NCBI GenBank assembly: GCA_949295325.1
Contig: CASFKG010000001.1
Location: 110,779 to 174,778, forward strand
DNA: 64,000 nucleotides
Origin: an uncultured bacterium
Lineage (GTDB): Bacteria > Bacillota_I > Bacilli_A > RFN20 > CAG-826
Reading direction: 5' to 3'
Below, piece by piece: positions 9,387 through 16,915 of the stretch (positions are counted from its first letter, which is position 1; every line of letters starts with the position of its first letter). The translations under genes were made by a program, and so were the position numbers. Below the pieces are notes generated by a model. That model searched no databases. It saw only the letters and a list, made by a program, of their open reading frames with translations, and was not told the DNA's origin.

Positions 9387-11081
9387 GTATTCCCTTAGGG
9401 CCGAGTAGATCGATTCGGCTTTTTCGAGCAGGCCCTCTTCGCCGGTGCCGACGGCTTCGACGTAGAACTTGATCTTCGGTTCGGTGCCGCTAGGACGGAC
9501 CGCGACCCAGCTGCCGTCGCTTAGGAAGAGCTTTACCAACTGCGACTTGGGCAATGTCAAGGGGCCTCTTTCCCCTTTCTCTTCCCAAAGGGAGGTTTCG
9601 TAGTCTTCGAGGCGCAGGACGCCGTTGCCCAGGACTTCGTGCGGCGGGTTGCTGTGCAGCTTTTCCATCATGCGGCCCATCTTCGCGTGGCCGGTGGGTC
9701 CTTCGAGTTCGAGCGAATAACCGCGGGCCATATGATAGCCGTAACGCTTCATCAGGCCTTCGTAGGCCTCGTCGAGGGATTCCCCTTTCAGGTGGTGGAA
9801 AAGGGCCATTTCGCAATAAAGCAATATGGCCTGTATGCCGTCCTTGTCGCGGACGAAAGGAGCCAGGAGGCAGCCGTATGATTCCTCGTATCCGAAAACG
9901 AAGGTCGAAGGGACGTGGGCTTCTTCTTTCCTCGCTATGGCGTCGCCTATGAACTTGAATCCGGTGAGGAAGGATTCGGTGGCCACGCCGTAGCCATGGG
10001 CGATTTTGCGGCCCAGATCGCTGGTTACGACGGTGTCGTAGACGACCGAGTCGGCCGGCAATTTCCCTTTGAGTTTCCTCTCCGAAAGGACGTAATCAAG
10101 TAGCAATGCCGCCGATTCGTTCCCGGTGAACAGCCTCCAGTCTCCCTTGCTTGACTTGTAGGCTACCCCTACCCTGTCGCCGTCGGGATCCGTCATGACG
10201 ACGAGATCGGCATCGATGTCCTTGGCGAGTTTCAGGGCCTCGATATAGGCATCGGGGTTTTCGGGATTGGGCGATTTGGTGCCGGAGAAGGCGGGATCGT
10301 GGGTGCATTGGCTGAGCACGGGCGTCACTTCATAACCGGTTTCCCGGAAGACGCGCATGGCGTTTTCGTAACTGGCTCCGTGCTGGGGGGTATAGACGAT
10401 TTTGAAACCCTTTTTGCAAAGGCCGGGATTCAGTTGGACTTCCTTGACGAGCCGGATGTATTCGTCATCCACCTCGGCTGGGAGTATTTCGGTTGTTCCC
10501 GGCTTTCCGCCTTTTGGCACTTCCACCTCCAGGGGATCGGGGTACTCGGCGATTATCTGCAGGAGCCTTGCTATCTTGTCCGGAACGAGCTGGCAGCCCT
10601 TTTCGTCGTAGACCTTGTAGCCGTTATATTGCTTCGGATTATGGGAAGCGGTGATCATCACGCCGCCGACGCAGCCCTTGTAACGGACGGCGAAGCTCAG
10701 TTCCGGGGTCGGGCGGAGGCTGTCGAATAGATAGGCCTTAAGGCCCATCGCATTGAAAATCTCCGCGGACAGTTCACTGTAGTCGCGGCTATGGAACCGG
10801 TTGTCGTGGCTGATTGCCACGCCCTTTTCGTAGGCTTGTTTCCCGAATTTCTCGATGAGATAGCGGCCGAAGGCCACCGCGGCGCGCCGGACCGTGAATT
10901 CGTTCATACGGTTGGTACCCGGCCCCAAAACGCCGCGCATTCCCGCGGTCCCGAATTCGATGTCGCGGTAAAAGGCATCCGCTTTTTCCTCCGCACTCAT
11001 CGAGGAAATGGTGTTTTTGTCTTCTTGGCTAACAAGCGGCGAGTTAAGCCACCTGCCGACCCTAGTCTCTATGCTTTCCAT
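9375..11081 (-). CDS. pgcA: Phosphoglucomutase / phosphomannomutase, long alpha-PGM type
   Basis: 568 residues, the size of the PgcA-type phosphoglucomutases of Firmicutes. It interconverts glucose-1-P and glucose-6-P for polysaccharide and glycolipid precursors. TASHNPKQYNGYK holds the phosphorylated active-site Ser. DPDGDRVG is the magnesium-binding loop. GYEESYG is the sugar-binding loop, and RPSGTEPKIKFY is the C-terminal phosphate-binding loop. The family can also act on mannose or ribose phosphates, so the substrate is inferred. The stop of the pseudouridine synthase gene is 22 nt upstream, but a TATAAT lies in that gap. Confidence 0.93.
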   Translation of the reverse strand: MESIETRVGRWLNSPLVSQEDKNTISSMSAEEKADAFYRDIEFGTAGMRGVLGPGTNRMNEFTVRRAAVAFGRYLIEKFGKQAYEKGVAISHDNRFHSRDYSELSAEIFNAMGLKAYLFDSLRPTPELSFAVRYKGCVGGVMITASHNPKQYNGYKVYDEKGCQLVPDKIARLLQIIAEYPDPLEVEVPKGGKPGTTEILPAEVDDEYIRLVKEVQLNPGLCKKGFKIVYTPQHGASYENAMRVFRETGYEVTPVLSQCTHDPAFSGTKSPNPENPDAYIEALKLAKDIDADLVVMTDPDGDRVGVAYKSSKGDWRLFTGNESAALLLDYVLSERKLKGKLPADSVVYDTVVTSDLGRKIAHGYGVATESFLTGFKFIGDAIARKEEAHVPSTFVFGYEESYGCLLAPFVRDKDGIQAILLYCEMALFHHLKGESLDEAYEGLMKRYGYHMARGYSLELEGPTGHAKMGRMMEKLHSNPPHEVLGNGVLRLEDYETSLWEEKGERGPLTLPKSQLVKLFLSDGSWVAVRPSGTEPKIKFYVEAVGTGEEGLLEKAESIYSALREYLGA

Positions 11082-11096
11082 AAAATTTCCCGTTTG

Positions 11097-11102
11097 ATTA
11101 TA
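11097..11102 (-). promoter_or_regulatory. -10 box upstream of the phosphohexomutase gene
   Basis: TATAAT on the minus strand, 15 nt before the ATG at 11081, overlapping the region just before the end of the upstream gene. The predicted leader is about 9 nt with only a weak GGGAA ahead of the start. Confidence 0.45.
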
Positions 11103-12062
11103 TCAAAGGCCGGCCAAAGTGCCTTCGAGGATGTTGTCGATTTCCGCCTCGGCCTTAACGTCGGCAAGCCCCTGCAGCGGAGCGGGAAGCTTCCCGAATT
11201 CGAGGCGGTAGGCAACCAGCCACTGCCTATTAAGGCCGAACTTCTCGCGGAGTTCGCGATTAAGGGCGAAATCCCCGTATTTGGGGTCGCCGGCGATCGG
11301 ATGGCCGATCGAAGCCAGATGGACCCTAATCTGGTGGGTGCGCCCGGTCAAAAGGCTGACCTCCAGCAAGGTAAATCCCCGGTAATGCCTTATGGGGGTA
11401 TACGCGGTCAACGCGTTTTGGCCCCCTTCGCTGACCGGAACGACCCTAACGAGGCCGGAAGCCGAATCTTTCCTCAACGGAAGATCGATCTGCCCGCCTT
11501 TCTCCACTTCCCCCTTGACCAACGCCAGATAGGTCTTGGCGATGCCTTCCCTGGACTTGAAGGCTTCCTCCAGCGCCTTGAGGGCGCCGTCCGTCTTTCC
11601 GAACACGACAAGGCCGGCGGTATTCCGGTCGAGGCGATGGGCCGGCGAAGGCACGAAAGAAGCCGTTTGGGGGTCGAATTCGCCCTTGAAGCAAAGGTAG
11701 TCGAGAACCGCCTGGGTCAAGGTCTTCCGCTTTTCGGTGCTGTCCCCGTAAACGAGGAGGCCGGCCGGCTTATCGGCAATCAGGATGTTGGCGTCTTCAT
11801 AGGCGATGCGATAAGGAAAGGGCTTCCCGGTTACCGGGCGGGGCTTGCGGAAGCTTTCCATCTGCTCGTCGGTAACGTAAATTCGCACGATGTCGCCCGC
11901 ATGCAGGGCCTGGTCTTTCTTGACCCAGTGCCCGTTTACCTTGATGTCCTTTTTCCGGAATGTCCGGTAAATGAAGGAAAGCGGGGCTTCCGAAAGGTAT
12001 TTGCGGACGAACTTCTCGGCCTTCATCCCCTCTTCAAGAGGGGAAATCAGTTTTTCAACCAT
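11103..12062 (-). CDS. RluA-family 23S rRNA/tRNA pseudouridine synthase
   Basis: 319 residues from the ATG at 12062. It isomerises specific uridines to pseudouridine. An S4-like RNA-binding domain (about residues 10-75) precedes the catalytic domain. HRLDRNTAGLVVF contains the catalytic Asp, and LTGRTHQIRVHLASIGHPI is the conserved RluA motif III. A TTG 24 nt upstream is in frame, but TATAAT lies inside that extension 7 nt before the ATG, so the ATG is the start and the message is probably leaderless. Which RluA/C/D subfamily it belongs to is undecided. Confidence 0.9.
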   Translation of the reverse strand: MVEKLISPLEEGMKAEKFVRKYLSEAPLSFIYRTFRKKDIKVNGHWVKKDQALHAGDIVRIYVTDEQMESFRKPRPVTGKPFPYRIAYEDANILIADKPAGLLVYGDSTEKRKTLTQAVLDYLCFKGEFDPQTASFVPSPAHRLDRNTAGLVVFGKTDGALKALEEAFKSREGIAKTYLALVKGEVEKGGQIDLPLRKDSASGLVRVVPVSEGGQNALTAYTPIRHYRGFTLLEVSLLTGRTHQIRVHLASIGHPIAGDPKYGDFALNRELREKFGLNRQWLVAYRLEFGKLPAPLQGLADVKAEAEIDNILEGTLAGL

Positions 12063-12069
12063 CGGGGAG

Positions 12070-12098
12070 ATTATACTAAACCGCAATTGAAATGCCCA
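12070..12098 (-). promoter_or_regulatory. Leaderless promoter of the RluA-family gene
   Basis: Minus strand: TGGGCA (12093-12098), 17 nt, TATAAT (12070-12075), then 7 nt to ATG. Its -35 abuts the -35 of the divergent tRNA-Ser promoter (TTGAAA, 12087-12092). Confidence 0.6.
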
Positions 12099-12115
12099 CC
12101 GCCCGCCCCTATAAT
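12087..12115 (+). promoter_or_regulatory. Promoter of tRNA-Ser
   Basis: TTGAAA (12087-12092), 17 nt, TATAAT (12110-12115). The tRNA starts 14 nt after the -10, leaving a very short 5' leader. Confidence 0.75.
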
Positions 12116-12128
12116 AGCGGGGCGCTAC

Positions 12129-12219
12129 GGAGGAATACCCAAGTGGCTGAAGGGGCGGGCTTGGAAAGCTCGTAGGCTCTTAACCGGGCGCAAGGGTTCG
12201 ACTCCCTTTTCCTCCGCCA
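12129..12219 (+). tRNA. tRNA-Ser(GGA)
   Basis: Class II tRNA of 91 nt with encoded CCA. Acceptor GGAGGAA pairs with TTCCTCC and the discriminator is G. The anticodon loop TTGGAAA sits on a CGGGC/GCTCG stem, giving anticodon GGA. There is a long variable arm, and the T arm has GGTTCGACTCC. Confidence 0.95.
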
Positions 12220-12231
12220 GATCGAAACAGC

Positions 12232-12257
12232 GATCCCGGTCGATGCCGGGGTCTTTT
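12232..12257 (+). terminator. Terminator of tRNA-Ser
   Basis: GATCCCGG, loop TCGATG, CCGGGGTC, then TTTTC. The 8-bp stem includes one T-G pair. Confidence 0.8.
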
Positions 12258-12504
12258 CTTATTCAAAGGAGTAACGATTTCTTTAAATTGTTGTCCCCAT
12301 CCTTGCTTCTAAAACATCAATTTAGTAAATCGAAGTAATTCATGGGCCTAAAAATATCCCGGACCGCTAAAGCAGATAAATGACCGGTTCGACCGGGAAA
12401 AGGTGGCAGAACCGCTTCGGCGATTTCTTCATGCGGTAACGAAAGTAGGAGGCAACGCCCTAGCCGCTCCTGCTTGCCGGGGGATTGGGCATTTTTCCAG
12501 CCGG
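12258..12504. other. Non-coding stretch with possible RNA structure
   Basis: No convincing gene on either strand. The first half is AT-rich, and a weak plus promoter can be drawn (TTGTTG, 16 nt, TAAAAC near 12289-12316). The second half is GC-rich and foldable. AGGA (12447-12450) pairs with TCCT (12468-12471), and GGCAA (12451-12455) with TTGCC (12474-12478), in crossed order as an H-type pseudoknot. A T-box-like GGTGGCAGAACCGC occurs near 12402-12415, but no plus-strand gene follows. No match to SRP RNA, tmRNA or 6S RNA was recognised. Confidence 0.35.
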
Positions 12505-12505
12505 C

Positions 12506-12533
12506 GGCAAAAAGAAAAGACCCGCTTGGGGTC
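12506..12533 (-). terminator. Terminator of the 12552-14786 minus-strand operon
   Basis: On the minus strand GACCC, loop CAAGC, GGGTC, followed by TTTTCTTTTT. Short stem but a long U tract, 19 nt after the stop of the membrane-protein gene. Confidence 0.7.
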
Positions 12534-12551
12534 GATTCTTCTAAACGCGGC

Positions 12552-12992
12552 TTACTTGGCCTCGGCTTCGGGGGTTGTTTCCTTTCCCTTTTCGCCTTCG
12601 GGAAGGGCTTCGCTACCGTCCGGGGCGACTTCCTTCGCTTCGCCTTCGATTGGGGCGGCGGACTCGCTAAGAATCTGCATCCTCTCGCGCCGGCGGGCAT
12701 TCCTTTCCTCGTCCCTGTCTTCCCGCTTGGCGTAGGCGCTAAGGGCCACGGAGGCGATGACGGCTCCTAAGATGAGGGCGATAACCCCCCACCAGCGGAA
12801 ACCGATTCCGGTAGAAGCTAAGAGGACTTCTTCGCTCTGGGCAATGGGGTTATCGGCCTGCTGGGTACCCAGATGGGTCCCGACGATGCCCGTTATTATG
12901 AGGGCAATGCCGGTAAGCCCGATGAGCCCGGAGGCAACATAGAGACCCAGTTCGGTCTTCTTGAGCTTGCGTTTGGTTTTCTTCTCTTCCAT
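12552..12992 (-). CDS. Small two-helix membrane protein of unknown function
   Basis: 146 residues: a Lys-rich N terminus, membrane segments at about 15-37 and 65-88, and a charged cytoplasmic tail (Arg-rich, then Glu/Ala/Pro-rich and probably disordered). The topology suggests a small membrane anchor with both ends inside. The ATG follows AAGGCC six to seven nt upstream and lies 1 nt past the stop of the preceding gene. It is last in an operon with an unknown helical protein and a HAD phosphatase. Family not recognised. Confidence 0.7.
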   Translation of the reverse strand: MEEKKTKRKLKKTELGLYVASGLIGLTGIALIITGIVGTHLGTQQADNPIAQSEEVLLASTGIGFRWWGVIALILGAVIASVALSAYAKREDRDEERNARRRERMQILSESAAPIEGEAKEVAPDGSEALPEGEKGKETTPEAEAK

Positions 12993-12993
12993 A

Positions 12994-13920
12994 TCAGGCC
13001 TTCGGCAGACCGGTCACGGGATCGAGTTTGATTCCGCCGTCTTCCTTTTTCTTTTCCTCGGCGGGCTTGGCCTGGCCTTGCGACTTGATGACGTTGTTGT
13101 CGGCCTTGGCTTGGGCAATCAGCTCGTTGATGAGGGGGATGTAGCGCTCGCGGAAACTCGGTTCGGCTTCCCGGACGAAGTTCCCGATGGTGGTCTGTAC
13201 GTCCTTAATGACCTCGCCGAAGTTCTTTCCCTTGGGAAGGTCCCGGCGGCCGGTCATCATTTCGCAGAGGTCGACCACCTTGTCTTCCATCGTCTTGTAG
13301 GTTTCGTCGGTAAGGTGGCTATTGGCCTTGACTCCGTTGATGAAGCCGATTATGCGGCCGATGTCGCTGCCGATGAAGCGGGAGGAAGGAGATTCGGCTC
13401 CCTTGGCTTCCCTACGGGCTTGGTTGTAGTCTCCGAAGAGCTTGGCCAGATCGTTGACCAAGGTCATGAAGGCCACACCGCAGTAGAGGCGGTTTTCGGC
13501 CTTGTTGACCTTGCTGGCCTCTTCGACGTCTATCTTCTTGTTCTCCGCGTCGCGGACGATGCCGATTATCATGGCCTCGACGTTGTTATGGACGGTAAGC
13601 GCCCCTTCGTAGATGGCCAGGTGCTGGGCATGGTCGACCCTGAGACCGTCGTCGGCGAGCTTGAGGATGGTGGATTCGTCGCCGTAGACGTTATCGTAAA
13701 AATCCTTGATGACTTTCCTTAGCTTTTCGCCGTTTTCCCCGCTATGGTCGAGAATGCTCTTGAGCGGGGTGTTCTGTTCGATTTCCACCAAAACCGAGCG
13801 CTTCTTTTCCTGAAAGGCCCTCGTGTCGTACGTGTCCTTCTTAAGGCAATACTCCAAGGAGTCGCGCATCACGACGTTGTAGTGGATGAGTGTGGTTATT
13901 ACTTCGCTGACGTTATTCAT
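12994..13920 (-). CDS. Uncharacterised helical cytoplasmic protein
   Basis: 308 residues, no signal peptide or membrane segment, predicted largely alpha-helical from heptad-like spacing, with a Lys/Glu-rich low-complexity tail from about residue 285. No catalytic motif is seen. The ATG follows AAGAAGGA and overlaps the stop of the upstream HAD gene by 4 nt (ATGA), so translation is coupled. The next gene, a two-helix membrane protein, starts almost immediately. The three genes may form one unit, but nothing in this sequence reveals its role. Confidence 0.75.
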   Translation of the reverse strand: MNNVSEVITTLIHYNVVMRDSLEYCLKKDTYDTRAFQEKKRSVLVEIEQNTPLKSILDHSGENGEKLRKVIKDFYDNVYGDESTILKLADDGLRVDHAQHLAIYEGALTVHNNVEAMIIGIVRDAENKKIDVEEASKVNKAENRLYCGVAFMTLVNDLAKLFGDYNQARREAKGAESPSSRFIGSDIGRIIGFINGVKANSHLTDETYKTMEDKVVDLCEMMTGRRDLPKGKNFGEVIKDVQTTIGNFVREAEPSFRERYIPLINELIAQAKADNNVIKSQGQAKPAEEKKKEDGGIKLDPVTGLPKA

Positions 13921-14786
13921 TTTTCCTTCTTTCCTTCTTTCTCCTCCGACGGGTAGACGAAGTCTTGAAGTTCGTAGAAACGGTCTATGACGTGGCCGGC
14001 CCGCTTTTTGACGTTTTCCGGACCGTGGCTCATGCAGAAACTGCTCTCCGGGAAGTCGAGAAACATCGAGATATCGTTACCCGAATCCCCGACAACCAGC
14101 ACATTATCGCGGTTGAGGCCGTTGTATTCAAGATAAAAGGCCAGTCCTTCGGATTTGCTGCACCCCTTTGGGGTGACTTCGATGGATGTGCCGACCCAGC
14201 TGAACTCCGCGTCCTTGTATTTTTCCCGAAGCTCCTTGTTGGCTTCCTTGGCCATTTCCTGCTTCTTCTTGGTAAGCCCGAAGAAAAGCATGATCTTGTA
14301 GACGTCGCCCTTGTCCAATTCTTCCCGGAAGACCTTGTCGCTTCTGACGAATCTCTCCCGGTAGCTGCCCATCACCCACTGGTAGACGAAGTATCCGAAA
14401 TTTGTGAAGTTGCTGACGTCCGTCCTATTCAGGACCATGTTCCTATCGCGGCTCATGAGGATAAGCAGCGGCGGGTTGTACCTCTTCCTTATGTCGTCGA
14501 GGAGGTCTTTCGAAAACTTTGGCTCGAATGTTTTCTCCCGGATTATCGATCCGCCGGAAATGATGTAGGCTCCGTTGCAGCCGATTGCATCGACCTGCCT
14601 ATGAAGCCTCTTCCCCACTTTTTCGGAAATATAGCGGTTGCGCCCGGAAACGATTACCAGCCTTCCGCCGTCGTCCATGAACCGCTTCACGAAGCGCTTG
14701 CTTCTAAGCGGGATCATCGTGATGGGGGCCCGTGGGTAGAAAAGGGTCCCGTCTAGATCCGTCGCGATTACCTTGTTGGTTTGCAC
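13917..14786 (-). CDS. HAD-IIB family phosphatase, GTG start
   Basis: 289 residues from GTG at 14786. HAD motif I DLDGTLFYPR lies near the N terminus, motif II is in SGRNRY, and motif IV GDSGNDISMFLDF lies near the C terminus. The enzyme probably dephosphorylates a sugar or nucleotide phosphate. The open frame continues 69 nt further upstream, but TATGAT ends 6 nt before the GTG and TTGCGT lies 17 nt before that, which fixes the GTG as a leaderless start. It begins an operon with two unknown genes, overlapping the first by 4 nt. Confidence 0.87.
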   Translation of the reverse strand: MQTNKVIATDLDGTLFYPRAPITMIPLRSKRFVKRFMDDGGRLVIVSGRNRYISEKVGKRLHRQVDAIGCNGAYIISGGSIIREKTFEPKFSKDLLDDIRKRYNPPLLILMSRDRNMVLNRTDVSNFTNFGYFVYQWVMGSYRERFVRSDKVFREELDKGDVYKIMLFFGLTKKKQEMAKEANKELREKYKDAEFSWVGTSIEVTPKGCSKSEGLAFYLEYNGLNRDNVLVVGDSGNDISMFLDFPESSFCMSHGPENVKKRAGHVIDRFYELQDFVYPSEEKEGKKEK

Positions 14787-14792
14787 GAGCAA

Positions 14793-14821
14793 ATCATAAG
14801 TAAGTTGTGGCCAAAACGCAA
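14793..14821 (-). promoter_or_regulatory. Leaderless promoter of the HAD operon
   Basis: Minus strand: TTGCGT (14816-14821), 17 nt, TATGAT (14793-14798), 6 nt, GTG. The -35 touches the hpf terminator hairpin that begins at 14821. Confidence 0.65.
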
Positions 14822-14851
14822 AAAGGCCGGGGAAGAAACCCCCGGCCTTTT
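14821..14851 (-). terminator. Terminator of hpf
   Basis: AAAAGGCCGGGG pairs with CCCCGGCCTTTT across a 7-nt loop. The stem is long, strong and nearly symmetrical, 8 nt after the hpf stop. Confidence 0.85.
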
Positions 14852-14858
14852 CCATAGA

Positions 14859-15413
14859 TCAGGCGATTTTGTTTTCGGCCTGAATTACGCCGTAGCCGCC
14901 TTCGTCGCGGCGGTAGGCTACGGAAATCCGGTCGTCGTCTTCGTCCAGATAGAGGAAGAAACTGTGCCCGAGGGCTTCCATGCGGGTAATGGCCTCGTCG
15001 AGGTTCATCGGCTCAAGATAGTATGACTTGGTGCGGACGACCTGTTCGGCCTCTTCGTTTTCCTGCTCTTCCATGAAGTTCTCGAAGGCGATGGCCTTGC
15101 CTAGCGAGGTGGCTTCGTCCTTGCGGCGCTCCATACGGGTCTTGAGTTTCCTCATTTGGCCCTCGAGCTTGTCTATGGCGAAGTCGAAGGCGGCATAAAG
15201 GTCGTTGTTGCGGACTTCGGTGCGGAAGATCATCGGCTTGGTGAAAATGGTGATTTCCACCTTGGCGCCTACCTTGTAGGAGCGGACCACCGCCCGGCAT
15301 AGTACATCGTCGTCGTCGACGAAATACTTGTCCATCCGCGAAAGCTTCTTGGTCACCGCGTCGCGGATGGCCTCCGTGACGCTGATGTTTTTGCCGATGA
15401 TCTGATACTTCAT
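14859..15413 (-). CDS. hpf: Ribosome hibernation promoting factor, long form
   Basis: 184 residues, the length of the long HPF of Firmicutes, which dimerises 70S ribosomes into inactive 100S particles under slow growth. The N-terminal S30AE domain (about 1-100) starts MKYQIIGKNISVTEAIRD and has the conserved beta-alpha-beta pattern with basic residues. After a charged linker, the C-terminal domain (about 125-184) carries the YYLEPMNLDEAITRMEALGH dimerisation segment. The ATG follows AAGGAG, unlike many genes here. It has its own promoter and terminator. Confidence 0.95.
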   Translation of the reverse strand: MKYQIIGKNISVTEAIRDAVTKKLSRMDKYFVDDDDVLCRAVVRSYKVGAKVEITIFTKPMIFRTEVRNNDLYAAFDFAIDKLEGQMRKLKTRMERRKDEATSLGKAIAFENFMEEQENEEAEQVVRTKSYYLEPMNLDEAITRMEALGHSFFLYLDEDDDRISVAYRRDEGGYGVIQAENKIA

Positions 15414-15455
15414 CTATGTGTCTCCTTGTTGCTGGGGTTTCCCCTTGTTAATTAC

Positions 15456-15483
15456 ATTTTAGGGAATTGGGAAAATCGCGCAA
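15456..15483 (-). promoter_or_regulatory. Promoter of hpf
   Basis: Minus strand: TTGCGC (15478-15483), 16 nt, TAAAAT (15456-15461). This leaves a leader of about 35 nt containing AAGGAG. Confidence 0.6.
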
Positions 15484-15532
15484 GGGCCAGCCCCTTTGGA
15501 AATGTCGGGAAAACGGGCTTGTGCCTCTTTTC

Positions 15533-16717
15533 CTAGTCCAATTTCTTTTTGCCGGAAAGCAGTGCCTTGATCGCTTCCACTTTGTCGAGTTTCTCCCAGG
15601 GCACGTCCAAATCCGGCCGCCCGAAACTACCGTAATTGGTTGTGTCCCGGTAACGGAAGTCCGGGTGCCTTAGGGAAAACTGCTCGAGAATCGCGCCCGG
15701 CCGCGCATCGAATAGCTTTTCTATGCATGCGTAGATGTCTTCGTCCGAATAGTGCTTGGTATGGAAAGTGGTAAGGCCGATGGAGAAAGGTTCGGCGACG
15801 CCGATGGCATAGGCCAGCTGGACTTCGAGCCGATCCGCCGCCCCGGCCGCAACGAGGTTCTTGGCGATATAGCGGGCATAGTAGGCGGCTGAACGGTCTA
15901 CCTTGGTCGGGTCTTTGCCGGCGAAGCTCCCGCCGCCGTGGCGGCTTGCACCACCGTAGGTATCGACGACGAGTTTTCTGCCGGTCAGCCCCGTATCGCC
16001 CTTCGGACCCCCGATTTCGAAATTACCGGTCGGATTTACGAGGATTTCGAAGTCCGTATTGAGTCCGAACGACCTGGCAACCGGAACCATGATATTCTCG
16101 CTGACGTATTTCTTGAAAGCCGCCCTATCGATGCCTGGATTGTGTTGGATGGACATGAGCATTTTGGCGATTTTTGGGTGTTGCGGGTCTTCGTAGTCGA
16201 TGCTCACCTGGCTCTTCATGTCCGGCCGTGCCTCTTTGAACTCCCCGTCTTTCCGCAGTTTCGCCGCCGTCCTCACCAGTTTATGGGCAAGCGAAATCGG
16301 AAGGGGCATATACCCCTCCGACTCATTGGTCGCATAGCCGAAGACGAAACCCTGGTCGCCGGCGCCGTTATCGAGAAGGTTTTCGCGTTCGACGCCCATG
16401 GCGATGTCGGGCGACTGTTCCTTGACCCGGACCTCGACGCGGCAGGTGTCGGCGCCAATGCCGAGTTCGGGCGATGTATACCCGACGTCCCTTATGACGC
16501 CGCGGGCTATCTTTTCGTAATCAACCTTGCCCCGGCACGTGATTTCTCCCCCGATCAGGACGTATTCCTCGGTGGCGAATACCTCGCAGGCAACGTGGCT
16601 ATATGGGTCTAGTGCCAAACAGGCGTCCAGAATGGCATCGGCAATCTGGTCGCATAGCTTGTCGGGATGCCCTTCCGATACCGATTCGGAAGTGAATAAG
16701 GCGTAACTCTTGTACAT
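15533..16717 (-). CDS. metK: S-adenosylmethionine synthetase
   Basis: 394 residues from ATG at 16717, preceded by GGAGG at 5 nt; the frame is open further upstream but that part is riboswitch. It makes SAM from methionine and ATP. The N-terminal TSESVSEGHPDKLCDQIADA contains the conserved His and Asp of the ATP/metal site. GAGDQGFVFGYA is the family signature, and GGGSFAGKDPTKVDRSAAY is the second signature with the phosphate-binding loop. It is single-gene and sits behind a SAM-I-clan leader, which fits feedback control by its own product. Confidence 0.97.
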   Translation of the reverse strand: MYKSYALFTSESVSEGHPDKLCDQIADAILDACLALDPYSHVACEVFATEEYVLIGGEITCRGKVDYEKIARGVIRDVGYTSPELGIGADTCRVEVRVKEQSPDIAMGVERENLLDNGAGDQGFVFGYATNESEGYMPLPISLAHKLVRTAAKLRKDGEFKEARPDMKSQVSIDYEDPQHPKIAKMLMSIQHNPGIDRAAFKKYVSENIMVPVARSFGLNTDFEILVNPTGNFEIGGPKGDTGLTGRKLVVDTYGGASRHGGGSFAGKDPTKVDRSAAYYARYIAKNLVAAGAADRLEVQLAYAIGVAEPFSIGLTTFHTKHYSDEDIYACIEKLFDARPGAILEQFSLRHPDFRYRDTTNYGSFGRPDLDVPWEKLDKVEAIKALLSGKKKLD

Positions 16718-16768
16718 ATATCCTCCATCGACAAAAGCCTCCCCACCGAAGGGGAGAACTATCCCCGG
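16718..16768 (-). promoter_or_regulatory. Expression platform of the metK riboswitch
   Basis: Between aptamer and start codon lies a hairpin CTCCCC, loop TTCGGT, GGGGAG (16739-16756) followed by GCTTTTG, a weak terminator. A competing hairpin GGGGA...TCCCC can form just before it. The Shine-Dalgarno region contains CGATGGAG (16723-16730), an exact copy of the 3' strand of aptamer helix P1, so the P1 5' strand could pair with either copy. Control could therefore be at termination, at initiation, or both. Confidence 0.5.
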
Positions 16769-16868
16769 CTCCATCGTTCCGCGGTGAGGGCGGCTGGGGG
16801 AAGCACTTACCGCCATATCGGTGGAGTTGCTAGCCGCCCTGTCCCCCGGACGCGGCTTCTTGATGGAG
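16769..16868 (-). promoter_or_regulatory. SAM-I-clan riboswitch aptamer upstream of metK
   Basis: Read on the minus strand. P1 is CTCCATC (16862-16868) with GATGGAG (16769-16775). The joining AAGA follows P1. P2 is AGCCGC with GCGGCT, extended by GTCC/GGAC around a G-rich loop. AGCAAC follows P2, as GCAAC does in the SAM-I family. A short P3 follows, then CCCCC (16796-16800) that can pair with the P2 loop as the clan pseudoknot, then P4 CCGC/GCGG. Order and core nucleotides fit SAM-I/SAM-IV riboswitches, though the core deviates from the common consensus. Confidence 0.72.
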
Positions 16869-16886
16869 GCCTTTTGCCTTGCGCAT

Positions 16887-16915
16887 AGTGTAGAAAAAGC
16901 CGGGTCCACTTACAA
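16887..16915 (-). promoter_or_regulatory. Promoter of metK
   Basis: Minus strand: TTGTAA (16910-16915), 17 nt, TACACT (16887-16892). Transcription would start near 16880 and give a leader of about 163 nt. The -35 lies in the loop of the terminator hairpin of the upstream endonuclease gene. Confidence 0.65.

Noticed and set aside
10791..12338. 515-codon open frame on the plus strand
   Set aside because: Antisense to the phosphohexomutase and RluA-family genes and running through tRNA-Ser; composition is that of a reversed coding strand in GC-rich DNA.
12402..12415. T-box-like sequence GGTGGCAGAACCGC
   Set aside because: Differs from the T-box core by an insertion, no specifier region recognised, and no plus-strand gene follows.
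15533..16909. Extended metK reading frame
   Set aside because: The first 64 codons lie in the riboswitch leader; ATG 16717 has GGAGG and matches the family N terminus.
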